16,942 nucleotides of DNA from E44-bin32 sp034430595. GTDB taxonomy: Bacteria > Chloroflexota > Anaerolineae > Anaerolineales > E44-bin32. The stretch spans positions 1-16,942 of the forward strand of contig DAOUEL010000074.1 of assembly GCA_034430595.1 (NCBI GenBank), read 5' to 3'. Below, piece by piece: positions 1-7,490 of the stretch (position 1 is its first letter; every line of letters starts with the position of its first letter). Both the position numbers and the translations under genes were made by a program. Under the pieces are notes generated by a model, which saw only the letters and a program-made list of their open reading frames with translations, was not told the origin of the DNA and made no database searches.

Positions 1-190
1 GGTCCTGGGAAATATTCTCGGCCGCGTTCGACAGGGCTGTGCCAACTTCGTTTAACCCGCGCTGTACTTCCTGGCTGGCCCGTTTTCGCTGCTCACTTGC
101 CCACGCGCCTTGTATCAAAGAGCGTAAGTTTCCGCCAAGCTTTTCAAATTCGGTCTTCAGTTCGTCCTCGGGAGTTTGCTGATCAGCCAT
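1..190 (-). CDS. Helical protein of unknown function, N-terminal part (runs off the left edge)
   Basis: The reading frame begins at an ATG (188-190, minus strand) and stays open for 63 codons to the window edge. A good ribosome binding site (AGAGGAG) lies just upstream of the ATG, which fixes the start. The visible part begins MADQQTPEDELKTEFEKLGG and is hydrophilic, rich in Glu, Lys, Ala and Gln, with no signal peptide or membrane segment, so a soluble, largely alpha-helical or coiled-coil protein is likely. I do not recognise a characterised family; similar short helical N-termini occur, from memory, in uncharacterised Chloroflexota proteins. It is divergent from the acetyltransferase gene at 332, sharing the 141-base gap that holds a 16-bp palindrome. 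No function is assigned. Confidence 0.75.
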   Translation of the reverse strand, partial: MADQQTPEDELKTEFEKLGGNLRSLIQGAWASEQRKRASQEVQRGLNEVGTALSNAAENISQD

Positions 191-251
191 GGAATTTCTC
201 CTCTTGAATAGGCAGTGTTCTCCGAACAACCGGGCAGTGAGTTCGAAGTTC

Positions 252-267
252 CTGGAGTATACTCCAG
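252..267. promoter_or_regulatory. Perfect 16-bp palindrome between divergent genes (candidate operator)
   Basis: CTGGAGTATACTCCAG reads the same on both strands, with no mismatch and no spacer. It lies 62 bases upstream of the leftward gene and 65 bases upstream of the rightward one, where a shared operator would sit. The centre contains TATACT on both strands, five of six matches to a -10 hexamer, but I find no good -35 at 16-18 bases on either side. Short dyads of this kind are bound by MerR-type and other dimeric regulators, but no regulator gene is adjacent, so the binding protein is unknown. Confidence 0.45.
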
Positions 268-331
268 CCGGATTTGTCGGCAGCACATCCATTGAACAGC
301 TGCCGTTCCCCTATTGCAGGAGAAAACTTGG

Positions 332-1456
332 ATGCAGGTGCTTGAAATCGATCCATCCTCAAAGCATGAGGTTGATGAGTTCCTCGAACTGCCGTTTCGT
401 CTCTATGCAAACTCACCATATTGGGTGCCACCCCTAGAGATGAACGCTCGGCGCTGGTTTGATCGCCAGCACAACCCCTTCTACCGTCATTCAGAGGCCG
501 CGTTTTTCCTGGCAGTTCCAGAAAAGGGGCAGCCGGTCGGTCGTTTGGCGATCCTCGATAACGCCAACCATAACCAGTATCACAATTCGCGCACGGCCTT
601 CTTCTATCTGTTTGAGTGTGAGCAGGATCAGGAAGCAGCGCATGCATTGTTTGGGGCTGCCTATGATTGGGCGCGCGGCAGGGGCTTGAATTTGCTCGTC
701 GGACCAAGAGGCTTCAGCGCGATGGATGGAGCCGGACTGCTGGTGGAAGGTTTCGAACACCGGCCGGCCTTCGGTATCCCGTACAATCCGCCGTACTACC
801 GCGGGTTGATCGAAGCCGAGGGATTCGAACTGCAGCGCGACATGCTTTCAGGCTATCTGGACCGACGCATCGAATTTCCGGAAAGGGTACACCGTCTGGC
901 CCGCAAGGTTGCTGAACGACGGGGTTTGACGATCGCTCGTTTCAAGAGCCGGCGGGATTTACGCAGGATCGTGCCGCAGATCCGTGCACTTTATAACGGT
1001 GCGCTGGCCGATATGCCGGACAACGCCCCTTTGACACCCGAGGAGGCCCAATCGATTGCACAGCAAATGATCTGGTTCGCAGACCCATCAATCATCAAGA
1101 TTGTGTTTAAGGATGAAGAACCGGTGGGTTTTATCTTCGCATACCCGGACATCTCCGCCGCCGTCCAGCGCACGCGCGGCAGGCTCTTTCCACTCGGCTG
1201 GATTGATATCCTGCTTGAACTCCGCCGGACGAAGTGGGTAAATCTGAATGGTGCCGGGATCATCGCTGAACAGCGTGGTCTTGGCAGCACTGCGATTCTG
1301 ATCAGCGAGATCGCAGTCGACCTGTTAAACAGCCGCTACGATTATGCAGATCTGGTTCAGATACGAGCTGATAATGACAAGATGCTGCGCGAAGTCTCCC
1401 AATTCGGGGTTGAATTCTATAAGAGGCACCGCCTCTACCGGAAGAGTGTGAACTGA
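332..1456 (+). CDS. GNAT-type N-acetyltransferase family protein (YghO-like)
   Basis: A 374-residue protein. I chose the ATG at 332 because AGGAG (318-322) lies 9 bases upstream; an in-frame TTG at 314 would precede that site. The N-terminal half has the conserved pattern of this family: YWVPPL, a HNPFYRH segment, a GPRGFS motif and GIPYNPPYY. In the C-terminal half, near residues 305-320, EQRGLGSTA resembles the acetyl-CoA pyrophosphate-binding loop (Q/R-x-x-G-x-G/A) of GNAT enzymes. Family knowledge therefore points to an acyl-CoA-dependent transferase, probably with two GNAT-like lobes; the substrate is unknown. There is no signal peptide or membrane segment, so it is cytoplasmic. It is a single gene, convergent with the glycosyltransferase gene, with 153 bases between the two stop codons and no strong terminator hairpin visible there. 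Confidence 0.8.
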   Translation: MQVLEIDPSSKHEVDEFLELPFRLYANSPYWVPPLEMNARRWFDRQHNPFYRHSEAAFFLAVPEKGQPVGRLAILDNANHNQYHNSRTAFFYLFECEQDQEAAHALFGAAYDWARGRGLNLLVGPRGFSAMDGAGLLVEGFEHRPAFGIPYNPPYYRGLIEAEGFELQRDMLSGYLDRRIEFPERVHRLARKVAERRGLTIARFKSRRDLRRIVPQIRALYNGALADMPDNAPLTPEEAQSIAQQMIWFADPSIIKIVFKDEEPVGFIFAYPDISAAVQRTRGRLFPLGWIDILLELRRTKWVNLNGAGIIAEQRGLGSTAILISEIAVDLLNSRYDYADLVQIRADNDKMLREVSQFGVEFYKRHRLYRKSVN

Positions 1457-1609
1457 AATCCGTCCAGTACTTTGGAGTGGATGGAATCCTTTGGGGGGTT
1501 CAGTTCCCGACAAAAAGGTGATTTCAGAGTTGGCGAACTGCGCTCGACCTCCCCTCAAGATGCCCGCAACAGGAGTAGTTTCACTCGCATCGCAGGATTC
1601 AATGCGTAC

Positions 1610-2803
1610 TCAGGTCGATTGGGGTTTGTCCAATGCCTCAGCAGGAGAGCAATGTGACGAGGCGGCGGGAACCTCATCGAAGGCTGAGTTTATCGCTGCC
1701 TGTGCGATGAATGCCGCGATTCGATCGGCAGCATCGGGGCGGGCGACCTGCGCGCAGCGCCGGGATGCCTCTTTAAGCTGACCTGGTGAACGCAGCCAGC
1801 GGCGGACGGCGAGCGCCGCATTCATAGGTCCTGGGGCCCAAACCCCGAGGCTGTTTTCCATGACATAGTCTACATTTCCATCTTCCTGGCCCGGCAAGCG
1901 GCTGTACAAAACCATCGGCAGATGAGCATTGATCGCTTCTGTGATTGTGCCCGGCCCGGCCTTGGTCACAATTAAATCCGCAGCACGCATCAACTGCGGC
2001 ATACGCCGTTCGAACCCATAAATAAACGCAGGAATTTCCCAATTGATCGCGTTCAGATCATCCTGCAGGCGTCGGTTCCGCCCGGCCACGACCGCCAATC
2101 CCAGGTCGCTATCGAGCGCGGCGATAGCCCGCGCGGTCTCCAGCAGCGGTCCCATTCCCTCCCCACCACCGACCAGCAGCACCACCGGCAGGTCCTGCGG
2201 CCATCCGAGTTCGGAGCGAAGTTTGGAACGATCGCCTTTCGGTTCACAAAAGGGTTGAGCCACTGGCAGCCCGGTGATTTCCACCCGTTCTGCCACAAGG
2301 CCGTTTCTCAACGCGCGTTCACGCGCCTGCTCGGTCGGGACCAGGGTCAAATCGGTTTCGCTGCTGTACCAGAGTGAATGCGTGCTAACAAGGTCGGTTA
2401 CAACGACCAGGAAGGGGATACTCCGGCCGCGTTTCGCGTTAAGATAGGGCGCCACGAACAACGGGTGGAAGGATACGACCAGGTCAGCCGAATGCTCCTT
2501 TACCAGCCTGCGGACAGCGCGGCGTATATAGGGCCAGCTGGTGCGGTTTATGGCTCGAGCCCGCCGGCGCCCATCCGACAAACGGAAGCCTATCCTCCAC
2601 AGGGTGGGATAGCGAACGATATCTGGATAAAGAGCCGGGAGTCGGTTGAGGGGCGGGGGCGCGTAATCTTTAAATACATCGATAAGTTGTATCTCGAACT
2701 GCTCCGGGTAGTGATTCTCGAGAGCTCGAATTACAGCCTCGGCGGCACTGCGATGGCCGCCGCCGGTGTCAGAGAACAGCAGAAGCAGCCTCGGTTTTCT
2801 CAT
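1610..2803 (-). CDS. MGDG-synthase/MurG-type glycosyltransferase (GT28-like)
   Basis: A 397-residue cytoplasmic glycosyltransferase. The N-terminal domain opens with LLLLFSDTGGGHRSAAEA (about residues 6-23), the glycine-rich GGGH loop of monogalactosyl- and processive diacylglycerol glycosyltransferases. The C-terminal domain has VVLLVGGGEGMGP, then KAGPGTITEA and PGQEDGNVDYV, the nucleotide-sugar donor site of GT28 enzymes. The likely reaction is transfer of a sugar from a UDP-sugar to diacylglycerol at the inner membrane face, making glycolipid; the exact sugar and acceptor are inferred. The start at 2803 (MRKPRL) is preferred over an in-frame start at 2887, which would overlap the upstream gene and precede the conserved domain; an AGGTGG lies upstream of 2803. 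It follows the aminotransferase gene by 43 bases on the same strand and is probably co-transcribed with it. The last 30 or so residues are poorly conserved-looking. Confidence 0.87.
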   Translation of the reverse strand: MRKPRLLLLFSDTGGGHRSAAEAVIRALENHYPEQFEIQLIDVFKDYAPPPLNRLPALYPDIVRYPTLWRIGFRLSDGRRRARAINRTSWPYIRRAVRRLVKEHSADLVVSFHPLFVAPYLNAKRGRSIPFLVVVTDLVSTHSLWYSSETDLTLVPTEQARERALRNGLVAERVEITGLPVAQPFCEPKGDRSKLRSELGWPQDLPVVLLVGGGEGMGPLLETARAIAALDSDLGLAVVAGRNRRLQDDLNAINWEIPAFIYGFERRMPQLMRAADLIVTKAGPGTITEAINAHLPMVLYSRLPGQEDGNVDYVMENSLGVWAPGPMNAALAVRRWLRSPGQLKEASRRCAQVARPDAADRIAAFIAQAAINSAFDEVPAASSHCSPAEALDKPQST

Positions 2804-2846
2804 CGAGACAGTGCCACCTGCCGGATTCGTTCGAACCGCAGCCGAT

Positions 2847-3980
2847 TCACAGGCTTGCTTCCAAAGCCGCCAGAAGGAGGGCGACATTTTCGCGGCGCGA
2901 AGAATATCCCATCAAGCCGATGCGCCAGACCTTGCCCTTGAGTTCGCCTAATCCGCCGGCAATTTCGATGTTGTACTCCTCCAGCAGCCGCTGGCGGACC
3001 GCGTTTCCATCGATTCCCTGCGGGATTCGAACCGTTGTCAGCGAGGGCAGCCGGTTGGGGTGGGCTACGTGCAATTCCAACCCCATGCCTTCCAAACCAG
3101 CCCAGAGCAGCTCTGCATTTCGGCGGTGGCGATCGTATCGCGCCTCCAGGCCTTCCTCAGCGACGATGCGCAGTCCTTCGTAGAGCGCAAAATTGGAACT
3201 AATTGGGGCGGTGTGGTGATAGGTCCGTTCTTTCCCCCAGTATTTCTGGATCATCGTTAGGTCGAGGTACCAATTCGCCACCGGGGTCTTGCGCGATTGA
3301 AGTACCTCAACCGCTCGCGGTCCAAACGTAATCGGACCCAATCCGGGAGGACAGCTGAGGCATTTCTGGGAGCCGCTGTAGCAGATGTCAAGTCCATTTC
3401 GATCGACTTCGACCGGAACTCCACCCAGTGAGGTGACTGCATCGACCAGGAAAAGCGCCCCTGCCTCGTGCACAACGGCTGCGATCTCGGCCAGCGGCTG
3501 CAGCGCACCAGTCGAGGTTTCGGCGTGTACCAGCGCAACGACTTTCGCCGGGTTGGTCGCGAGCGCTTGCCCGACTTCACCCGCTTCGAAGACCTCTCCC
3601 CAGGGTTTTTCTAACGTGTGAACCTGTGCTCCGTATCGGTTGGCCATGTCCTGCATCCGGTGCCCGAAGTAGCCGTTGATACAGATCAAAACGGGATCCC
3701 CGGGCTCAATTACATTCGCCAGGGATGATTCCATGGCAGCGCTGCCCGTGCCCGAGATCGGAATCGTCAGATCGTTGCTGGTGCCAAAGACATAGCGCAG
3801 CAGCGTCTGGGTAGTTTCCATCACCTGCAGGAAATAGGGGTCGAGATGCCCGATCATTGGGCTGGCCATAGCCCGCAGCACGCGTGGGTGGACCATACTC
3901 GGTCCCGGGCCGAGCAGCAGTCGGGGCGGGTTCTGCAGTTCTGGAAACCATTCCGGCGAATCTGTCCTGGATACGCTCAT
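2847..3980 (-). CDS. Class V PLP aminotransferase, alanine/serine-glyoxylate type
   Basis: A 377-residue pyridoxal-phosphate enzyme of normal length for the family. Visible motifs: GPGPSMVHPRVL near the N-terminus, SGTGSAAMES (about 76-85, cofactor phosphate binding), HAETSTGAL (152-160), VDAVTSLGG with Asp180 for the pyridine nitrogen, GSQKCLSCPPG with Lys206 as the Schiff-base lysine, and WRIGLMGYS with Arg353 for the substrate carboxylate. These are hallmarks of alanine-glyoxylate / serine-glyoxylate aminotransferases (AGXT, SgaA, PucG group), which move an amino group onto glyoxylate. The amino donor cannot be decided from sequence. The start is supported by AGAGGAG six bases before the ATG. 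A TAGAAT (4020-4025, minus strand) could be its -10, without a convincing -35. It is the first gene of a probable two-gene unit with the glycosyltransferase; a functional link between them is not evident. Confidence 0.9.
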   Translation of the reverse strand: MSVSRTDSPEWFPELQNPPRLLLGPGPSMVHPRVLRAMASPMIGHLDPYFLQVMETTQTLLRYVFGTSNDLTIPISGTGSAAMESSLANVIEPGDPVLICINGYFGHRMQDMANRYGAQVHTLEKPWGEVFEAGEVGQALATNPAKVVALVHAETSTGALQPLAEIAAVVHEAGALFLVDAVTSLGGVPVEVDRNGLDICYSGSQKCLSCPPGLGPITFGPRAVEVLQSRKTPVANWYLDLTMIQKYWGKERTYHHTAPISSNFALYEGLRIVAEEGLEARYDRHRRNAELLWAGLEGMGLELHVAHPNRLPSLTTVRIPQGIDGNAVRQRLLEEYNIEIAGGLGELKGKVWRIGLMGYSSRRENVALLLAALEASL

Positions 3981-4050
3981 CTCGACTCCTCTTCCATCCG
4001 ATGCGGCTGCAGCGGGTCTATTCTATCGTATTCACACCATGAACCACAGC

Positions 4051-4086
4051 TCGAAAAGAAACCGCCCCGGGGCATACCGGGGCGGT
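4051..4086 (-). terminator. Intrinsic terminator after the lipoprotein gene
   Basis: ACCGCCCCGG (4061-4070) and CCGGGGCGGT (4077-4086) form a perfect 10-bp GC-rich stem with a 6-base loop. On the minus strand it is followed by TTTCTTTTCGA, a U-rich tail; the plus-strand side has no such tail. It starts 21 bases after the stop of the gene at 4107-5666 and separates it from the aminotransferase unit. Confidence 0.88.
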
Positions 4087-4106
4087 TATTCGGAATATTC
4101 ATCTTG

Positions 4107-5666
4107 CTAGCGAGTGCTGGTGTAGGTTTCCAGGATGCTCAGCAGCAGCGGGCGACCCTTCATCAGGTAATCCTCGAAAGTCGCCTCAGCTACCGGCCGG
4201 GGGCCGAATTCGATCCGGGTGCCATCGTCGAGGGTTAGAACGACATCTTCATTGTGCTCGGCCAGGGATTCTCCACCGCTCTGAATATCCATACCCCGCG
4301 CGGTATAGTGCTTTCCATCTACAAGCACGTCGAGTTTGAAGTCGGTGATCGTTGCCACCCCGACGCCGGTTCGGCCGCAGTTGGCGTATCGGAAACCCTC
4401 ATTTTCAGGAACCGAGATCGTGATATATCCGAGCGTCGTGGTGATCTGAATGCATAAGTTTGTCCCGTAGGTATCCTCCAGGTATTGGAAATAGGTATCG
4501 AGCGTAACGCCTTCCGGCAGGCCGCCGACCGGCATGCCATTCTCATCGCTCGCGAATCTCTGAATCCCGGACTCCTCAAGCGTAGCCTGAGGCGGATATT
4601 GGATCTGATACCCGTAGCGCTCGTTGTTATAAACCAGCCAACCATCCCTTATGATCGTCTCAGGGTAGGTTGGAGCGGCTGGAATCTCTCCGCTTGGGTT
4701 TTCGACAGCTTCAAAGCGGTCAACCTGGATTTGCGTGTTGTTCCAGTCGGGCACGCCTGACATCATCTGGCCATATACACGGATCACGCTCCCCGTATCC
4801 CGCTGTGTTTCCAGCCCGGCCAGGACAACCTCATCCCGGGACCAGATTCCGTACTGCACTGGATAGGGACCCAGCAGCGCGAAGTAATCATCGCCACCAG
4901 AGCCGGGAACCGGGGATCCACTGTAGATGACACCTTCCCAGCCATCGACTTCATCGACCGACTCGGAAGATGCGCCGTACAGCAGCCTGGTGACAGTCAG
5001 CATGCAGCCGGAGAATCCCTCACCGCTACAGTCCAGGCTGCCCCATACGTTAATGAATTCGCCCTGTCCCTCGGCATCCCGCAGGCTGGTGATTTCAGCC
5101 TCCAGGCTTGAATCCGCACCCCGGATGCCGAATTCCTCACCCGCTTGCGGTTCCAGGATGAAGACGTCTTCTTCAGCCGTGCCGGCTGGCAGGCTGGCGA
5201 TGTGTCCCAACCAGGCAACGACTGGCAGCGGTCCTTGATCAGCTGTGGAGCTGGTGATGCGGCCTACCGCATCCACCTCCCCTTGCCAGCTCAGGACACC
5301 ATCCGGCGCAGTTAATGAGATCGTATAAATGGTGTCTTCGGGCGCGACGATCGGAAACGCAACCTGCATCAGCCAGCCTGCGGCCGAGAATTCAAATGAC
5401 CGGCTTCCGACCATTTCAGCAGGGGTCGTTTCACGCTCCTGCCAATCGAGATCCGGTCCGGGCGCCTGGTCAGCATAAGCCCTGCGTAGATAAGCCAAAA
5501 CCGTATCGCGTGCTACGAGCAGTTCCAGCGGTGCGCTTACGCCCTCGACCGATCCCCCTGACTTGCCCTGGGCGCTTTCTACACCGAGCTCCAATGTGCC
5601 GCATCCACTCGTGAGCAGCACAAGGATGAGGGCTAACAGACTGATGGCTATTCGATACACTTTCAT
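4107..5666 (-). CDS. Secreted lipoprotein of unknown function
   Basis: A 519-residue protein with a lipoprotein signal peptide: a basic start (MKVYR), a hydrophobic core (IAISLLALILVLL) and a lipobox ending TSGC, so Cys22 would be lipidated and the protein anchored outside the cytoplasmic membrane. The mature part is acidic and rich in Gly, Ser, Thr and aromatic residues, predicted mostly beta, with four or so scattered cysteines (for example LDCSGEGFSGC) that may form disulfides. Near residues 350-365 RYGYQIQYPPQA resembles a repeated motif of uncharacterised Chloroflexota lipoproteins (Y-G-[FY]-x-[FIV]-x-YP). No enzymatic motif is visible. The ATG has GGAGG seven bases upstream, a promoter at 5722-5750 and its own terminator, so it is probably a single-gene unit. 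Its position just after the sensor kinase gene suggests a link with that signalling system, which is inference only. Confidence 0.8.
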   Translation of the reverse strand: MKVYRIAISLLALILVLLTSGCGTLELGVESAQGKSGGSVEGVSAPLELLVARDTVLAYLRRAYADQAPGPDLDWQERETTPAEMVGSRSFEFSAAGWLMQVAFPIVAPEDTIYTISLTAPDGVLSWQGEVDAVGRITSSTADQGPLPVVAWLGHIASLPAGTAEEDVFILEPQAGEEFGIRGADSSLEAEITSLRDAEGQGEFINVWGSLDCSGEGFSGCMLTVTRLLYGASSESVDEVDGWEGVIYSGSPVPGSGGDDYFALLGPYPVQYGIWSRDEVVLAGLETQRDTGSVIRVYGQMMSGVPDWNNTQIQVDRFEAVENPSGEIPAAPTYPETIIRDGWLVYNNERYGYQIQYPPQATLEESGIQRFASDENGMPVGGLPEGVTLDTYFQYLEDTYGTNLCIQITTTLGYITISVPENEGFRYANCGRTGVGVATITDFKLDVLVDGKHYTARGMDIQSGGESLAEHNEDVVLTLDDGTRIEFGPRPVAEATFEDYLMKGRPLLLSILETYTSTR

Positions 5667-5721
5667 GAAATCCTCCGTCGGAACATCGCCGGCACATTCT
5701 CACCGGGATGCACATGTTTTG

Positions 5722-5750
5722 GTTATATTGAGTATTTCTTCACAATGCAA
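5722..5750 (-). promoter_or_regulatory. Candidate sigma-70-type promoter of the lipoprotein gene
   Basis: On the minus strand TTGCAT (5745-5750) and TATAAC (5722-5727, five of six consensus bases) are 17 bases apart. The -10 lies about 55 bases before the start codon at 5666. The match is good for -10 and weak for -35. It implies that the lipoprotein gene is transcribed separately from the upstream two-component genes. Confidence 0.5.
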
Positions 5751-5790
5751 CCGGGGGATTACATGCAGGTCACGCAGCTGTAGCAGATTG

Positions 5791-6702
5791 TTACCGTCTG
5801 GTTACATCGCTCGCCGGCAGCTGCAGAGCGAATACTGTACCCTGGCCTGGCCGGCTGCGAAGGGAGACTTTTCCACCGTGACGTTGGACGATGGACCGCA
5901 CCAAGGCCAGTCCGAGGCCGCTCCCGCTTACTCCCCGGGCACCTTCGCCCCGGTATAGCTCATTCCAAACAAAGTCCTGCTCGGCTTGCGGAATTCCGGG
6001 TCCGGTATCCGCGACTTCGATGATGACGTTTGAGCCGTCCTCATAGGCGCGCAGCTCGATCGTATCGTCCTTACCCGTAAACTTCAGCGCGTTATCCAAT
6101 AAATTATGAACCGCCAGGAAAAGCAGGTCGCGGTCACCCGAGATCTGCGGCAGCGGCCAGGGAGCCTGTGGGATGGAAAGATTAATCTGGCGCGATTCAG
6201 GTGCAAGGCGTTCCTGAAGAAGTTCGAAATTATCACGCAGCAGTTCGCTTACATCAACCGGCGCTCGTTCCAACTGTCTGGTCTCTAAATCGGCGAGCTT
6301 GCGTAAATCCGAAACGAGGCTTCGCAGGCGTTTCATCTGCGTTTCGATGCTGGCGGTAGAGGCCCTGCGCTCATCGACCGGGACGTCCGCGGTTAGATTC
6401 GCAAGCCCGGCGAAGATTGCTGTCAGCGGATTCTTCAGTTCATGGTCGAGCCGGCTCAAGAAACGTCGGCGCTCTTCTGCAGCTTCAAGCAGGGTCCTGA
6501 TATGGCGACGCTCAACCCAATCGGCGAGGATTAACCCGACCCCGGCCAACACGCTCAAACCTATTCCAGAGAGCGCGATCAACGCACTCATTTGCGCTCG
6601 CAGGACGAAGGTCGGGTTTGCGAGATCGCTCTGGTTGTACCATGCCGCCAGGATCAAACCGAGCAGGGCTGGTGCGAGGATGGGAAGCCAGCGAACGATC
6701 AT
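5791..6702 (-). CDS. Sensor histidine kinase, membrane-bound
   Basis: A 303-residue sensor kinase. Two membrane segments (about residues 4-22 and 40-61) enclose only about 18 external residues, so there is almost no extracellular sensor domain; the signal is probably sensed in the membrane or through a partner. The dimerisation/phosphoacceptor helix carries FLSRLDHELKNPLTAI with His87. The ATPase domain has the N box HNLLDNALKFT (Asn200, Asn204), the G1 box DTGPGIP (232-238) and the G2 box GSGLGLAL (260-267). All catalytic motifs are present. The ATG overlaps the response regulator stop by four bases (ATGA at 6699-6702), so the two are translationally coupled. It should autophosphorylate on His87 and pass phosphate to Asp55 of that partner. 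The signal is unknown. Confidence 0.92.
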   Translation of the reverse strand: MIVRWLPILAPALLGLILAAWYNQSDLANPTFVLRAQMSALIALSGIGLSVLAGVGLILADWVERRHIRTLLEAAEERRRFLSRLDHELKNPLTAIFAGLANLTADVPVDERRASTASIETQMKRLRSLVSDLRKLADLETRQLERAPVDVSELLRDNFELLQERLAPESRQINLSIPQAPWPLPQISGDRDLLFLAVHNLLDNALKFTGKDDTIELRAYEDGSNVIIEVADTGPGIPQAEQDFVWNELYRGEGARGVSGSGLGLALVRSIVQRHGGKVSLRSRPGQGTVFALQLPASDVTRR

Positions 6703-7415
6703 TCCAGGCCTTCCACGTCAGCTGCGAAACGGTAGCCCTGTCCCGGGATGGTCTCGATATAACGCGGGTCGGTGGCGTCATCCCCAAGCGTCCGGCGCAG
6801 CTCTGCCACGCGCGTATCAACCGCGCGTGTTCCGACGGGATAATCCCAGCCCCAGACGACGTCCAGCAACCGGTCGCGGCTTACCAACTCGTCGGGGTGT
6901 GTCATGAGGTACTCCAACAAGGCCACGGCCTTGGGAGTGAGTGTTAATTCTTCGCCCTCCAGGAATACCCGGCGCGAGCGGCGGTCGAGCGACAGTTCAC
7001 CGCACCTGACCTGCCACGCCGCGGCCAGCGGCGGCTTTCCGGGACGTGCCCGCCGCAGAACAGCACGAATGCGCGCAACCAGCTCGTGCGGATCGAAGGG
7101 CTTGTTGAGATAGTCATCAGCGCCTTCTTCCAGAGCCATGGCACGTTCACCGGCTTCCCCCACCTGCGTTAGCAGCAGGATCGGGATCCAGTTACCCTCC
7201 GAACGCAAGCGGCGCAAGACCTCCCGCCCATCGAGGCGCGGCATCAGCACATCAAGTACGAGCACATCTGGTTTTAATTCCGCGATCAGCTTAAGCGCCT
7301 GTTCGCCGTCTGCGGCGACGCTGACCTCAAACCCCGATCGCTCGAGAAAGGGAGCGAGATTATCCGTAATAGCGCTCTCATCGTCGACCAGCAAGATTGT
7401 CTGTGTCTCTTCCAT
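6699..7415 (-). CDS. OmpR/PhoB-type response regulator
   Basis: A 238-residue two-domain regulator of standard length. The receiver domain (about 5-120) has the acidic pair Asp11-Asp12, phosphoacceptor Asp55 in VLVLDVLMPRLDG, Thr83 and Lys105 in YLNKPFDPHE. The C-terminal winged helix (about 137-235) has the family signatures LTLTPKAVALLEYLM, VSRDRLLDVVWGWD, TRAVDTRVAELRRTLG and a final GQGYRF. It should bind direct-repeat DNA sites when phosphorylated. The start is backed by GAGAGG eight bases upstream. It is the first of the coupled regulator-kinase pair; the NBR1-Ig lipoprotein gene ends 75 bases upstream on the same strand and might be read through. The regulon is unknown; genes next to it encoding two lipoproteins are natural candidates. 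Confidence 0.95.
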   Translation of the reverse strand: MEETQTILLVDDESAITDNLAPFLERSGFEVSVAADGEQALKLIAELKPDVLVLDVLMPRLDGREVLRRLRSEGNWIPILLLTQVGEAGERAMALEEGADDYLNKPFDPHELVARIRAVLRRARPGKPPLAAAWQVRCGELSLDRRSRRVFLEGEELTLTPKAVALLEYLMTHPDELVSRDRLLDVVWGWDYPVGTRAVDTRVAELRRTLGDDATDPRYIETIPGQGYRFAADVEGLE

Positions 7416-7490
7416 CCTTCAACCTCTCGCCCCTGCCAACTTCAGCAATACACCCGGACAATGATACAGCGTTATTTCCCTTGCGTGAGA

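Noticed and set aside
1457..1609. Terminator between the convergent acetyltransferase and glycosyltransferase genes
   Set aside because: No stem of useful length followed by a U tract was found on either strand.
2378..2941. 187-residue plus-strand frame over the glycosyltransferase and aminotransferase genes
   Set aside because: It lies opposite two clearly homologous genes and has no motif or ribosome binding site.
5791..7415. The two-component pair as KdpDE
   Set aside because: The kinase lacks the large N-terminal KdpD and USP-like domains and the four-helix membrane region, and lies 5 kb from kdp in a different gene group.
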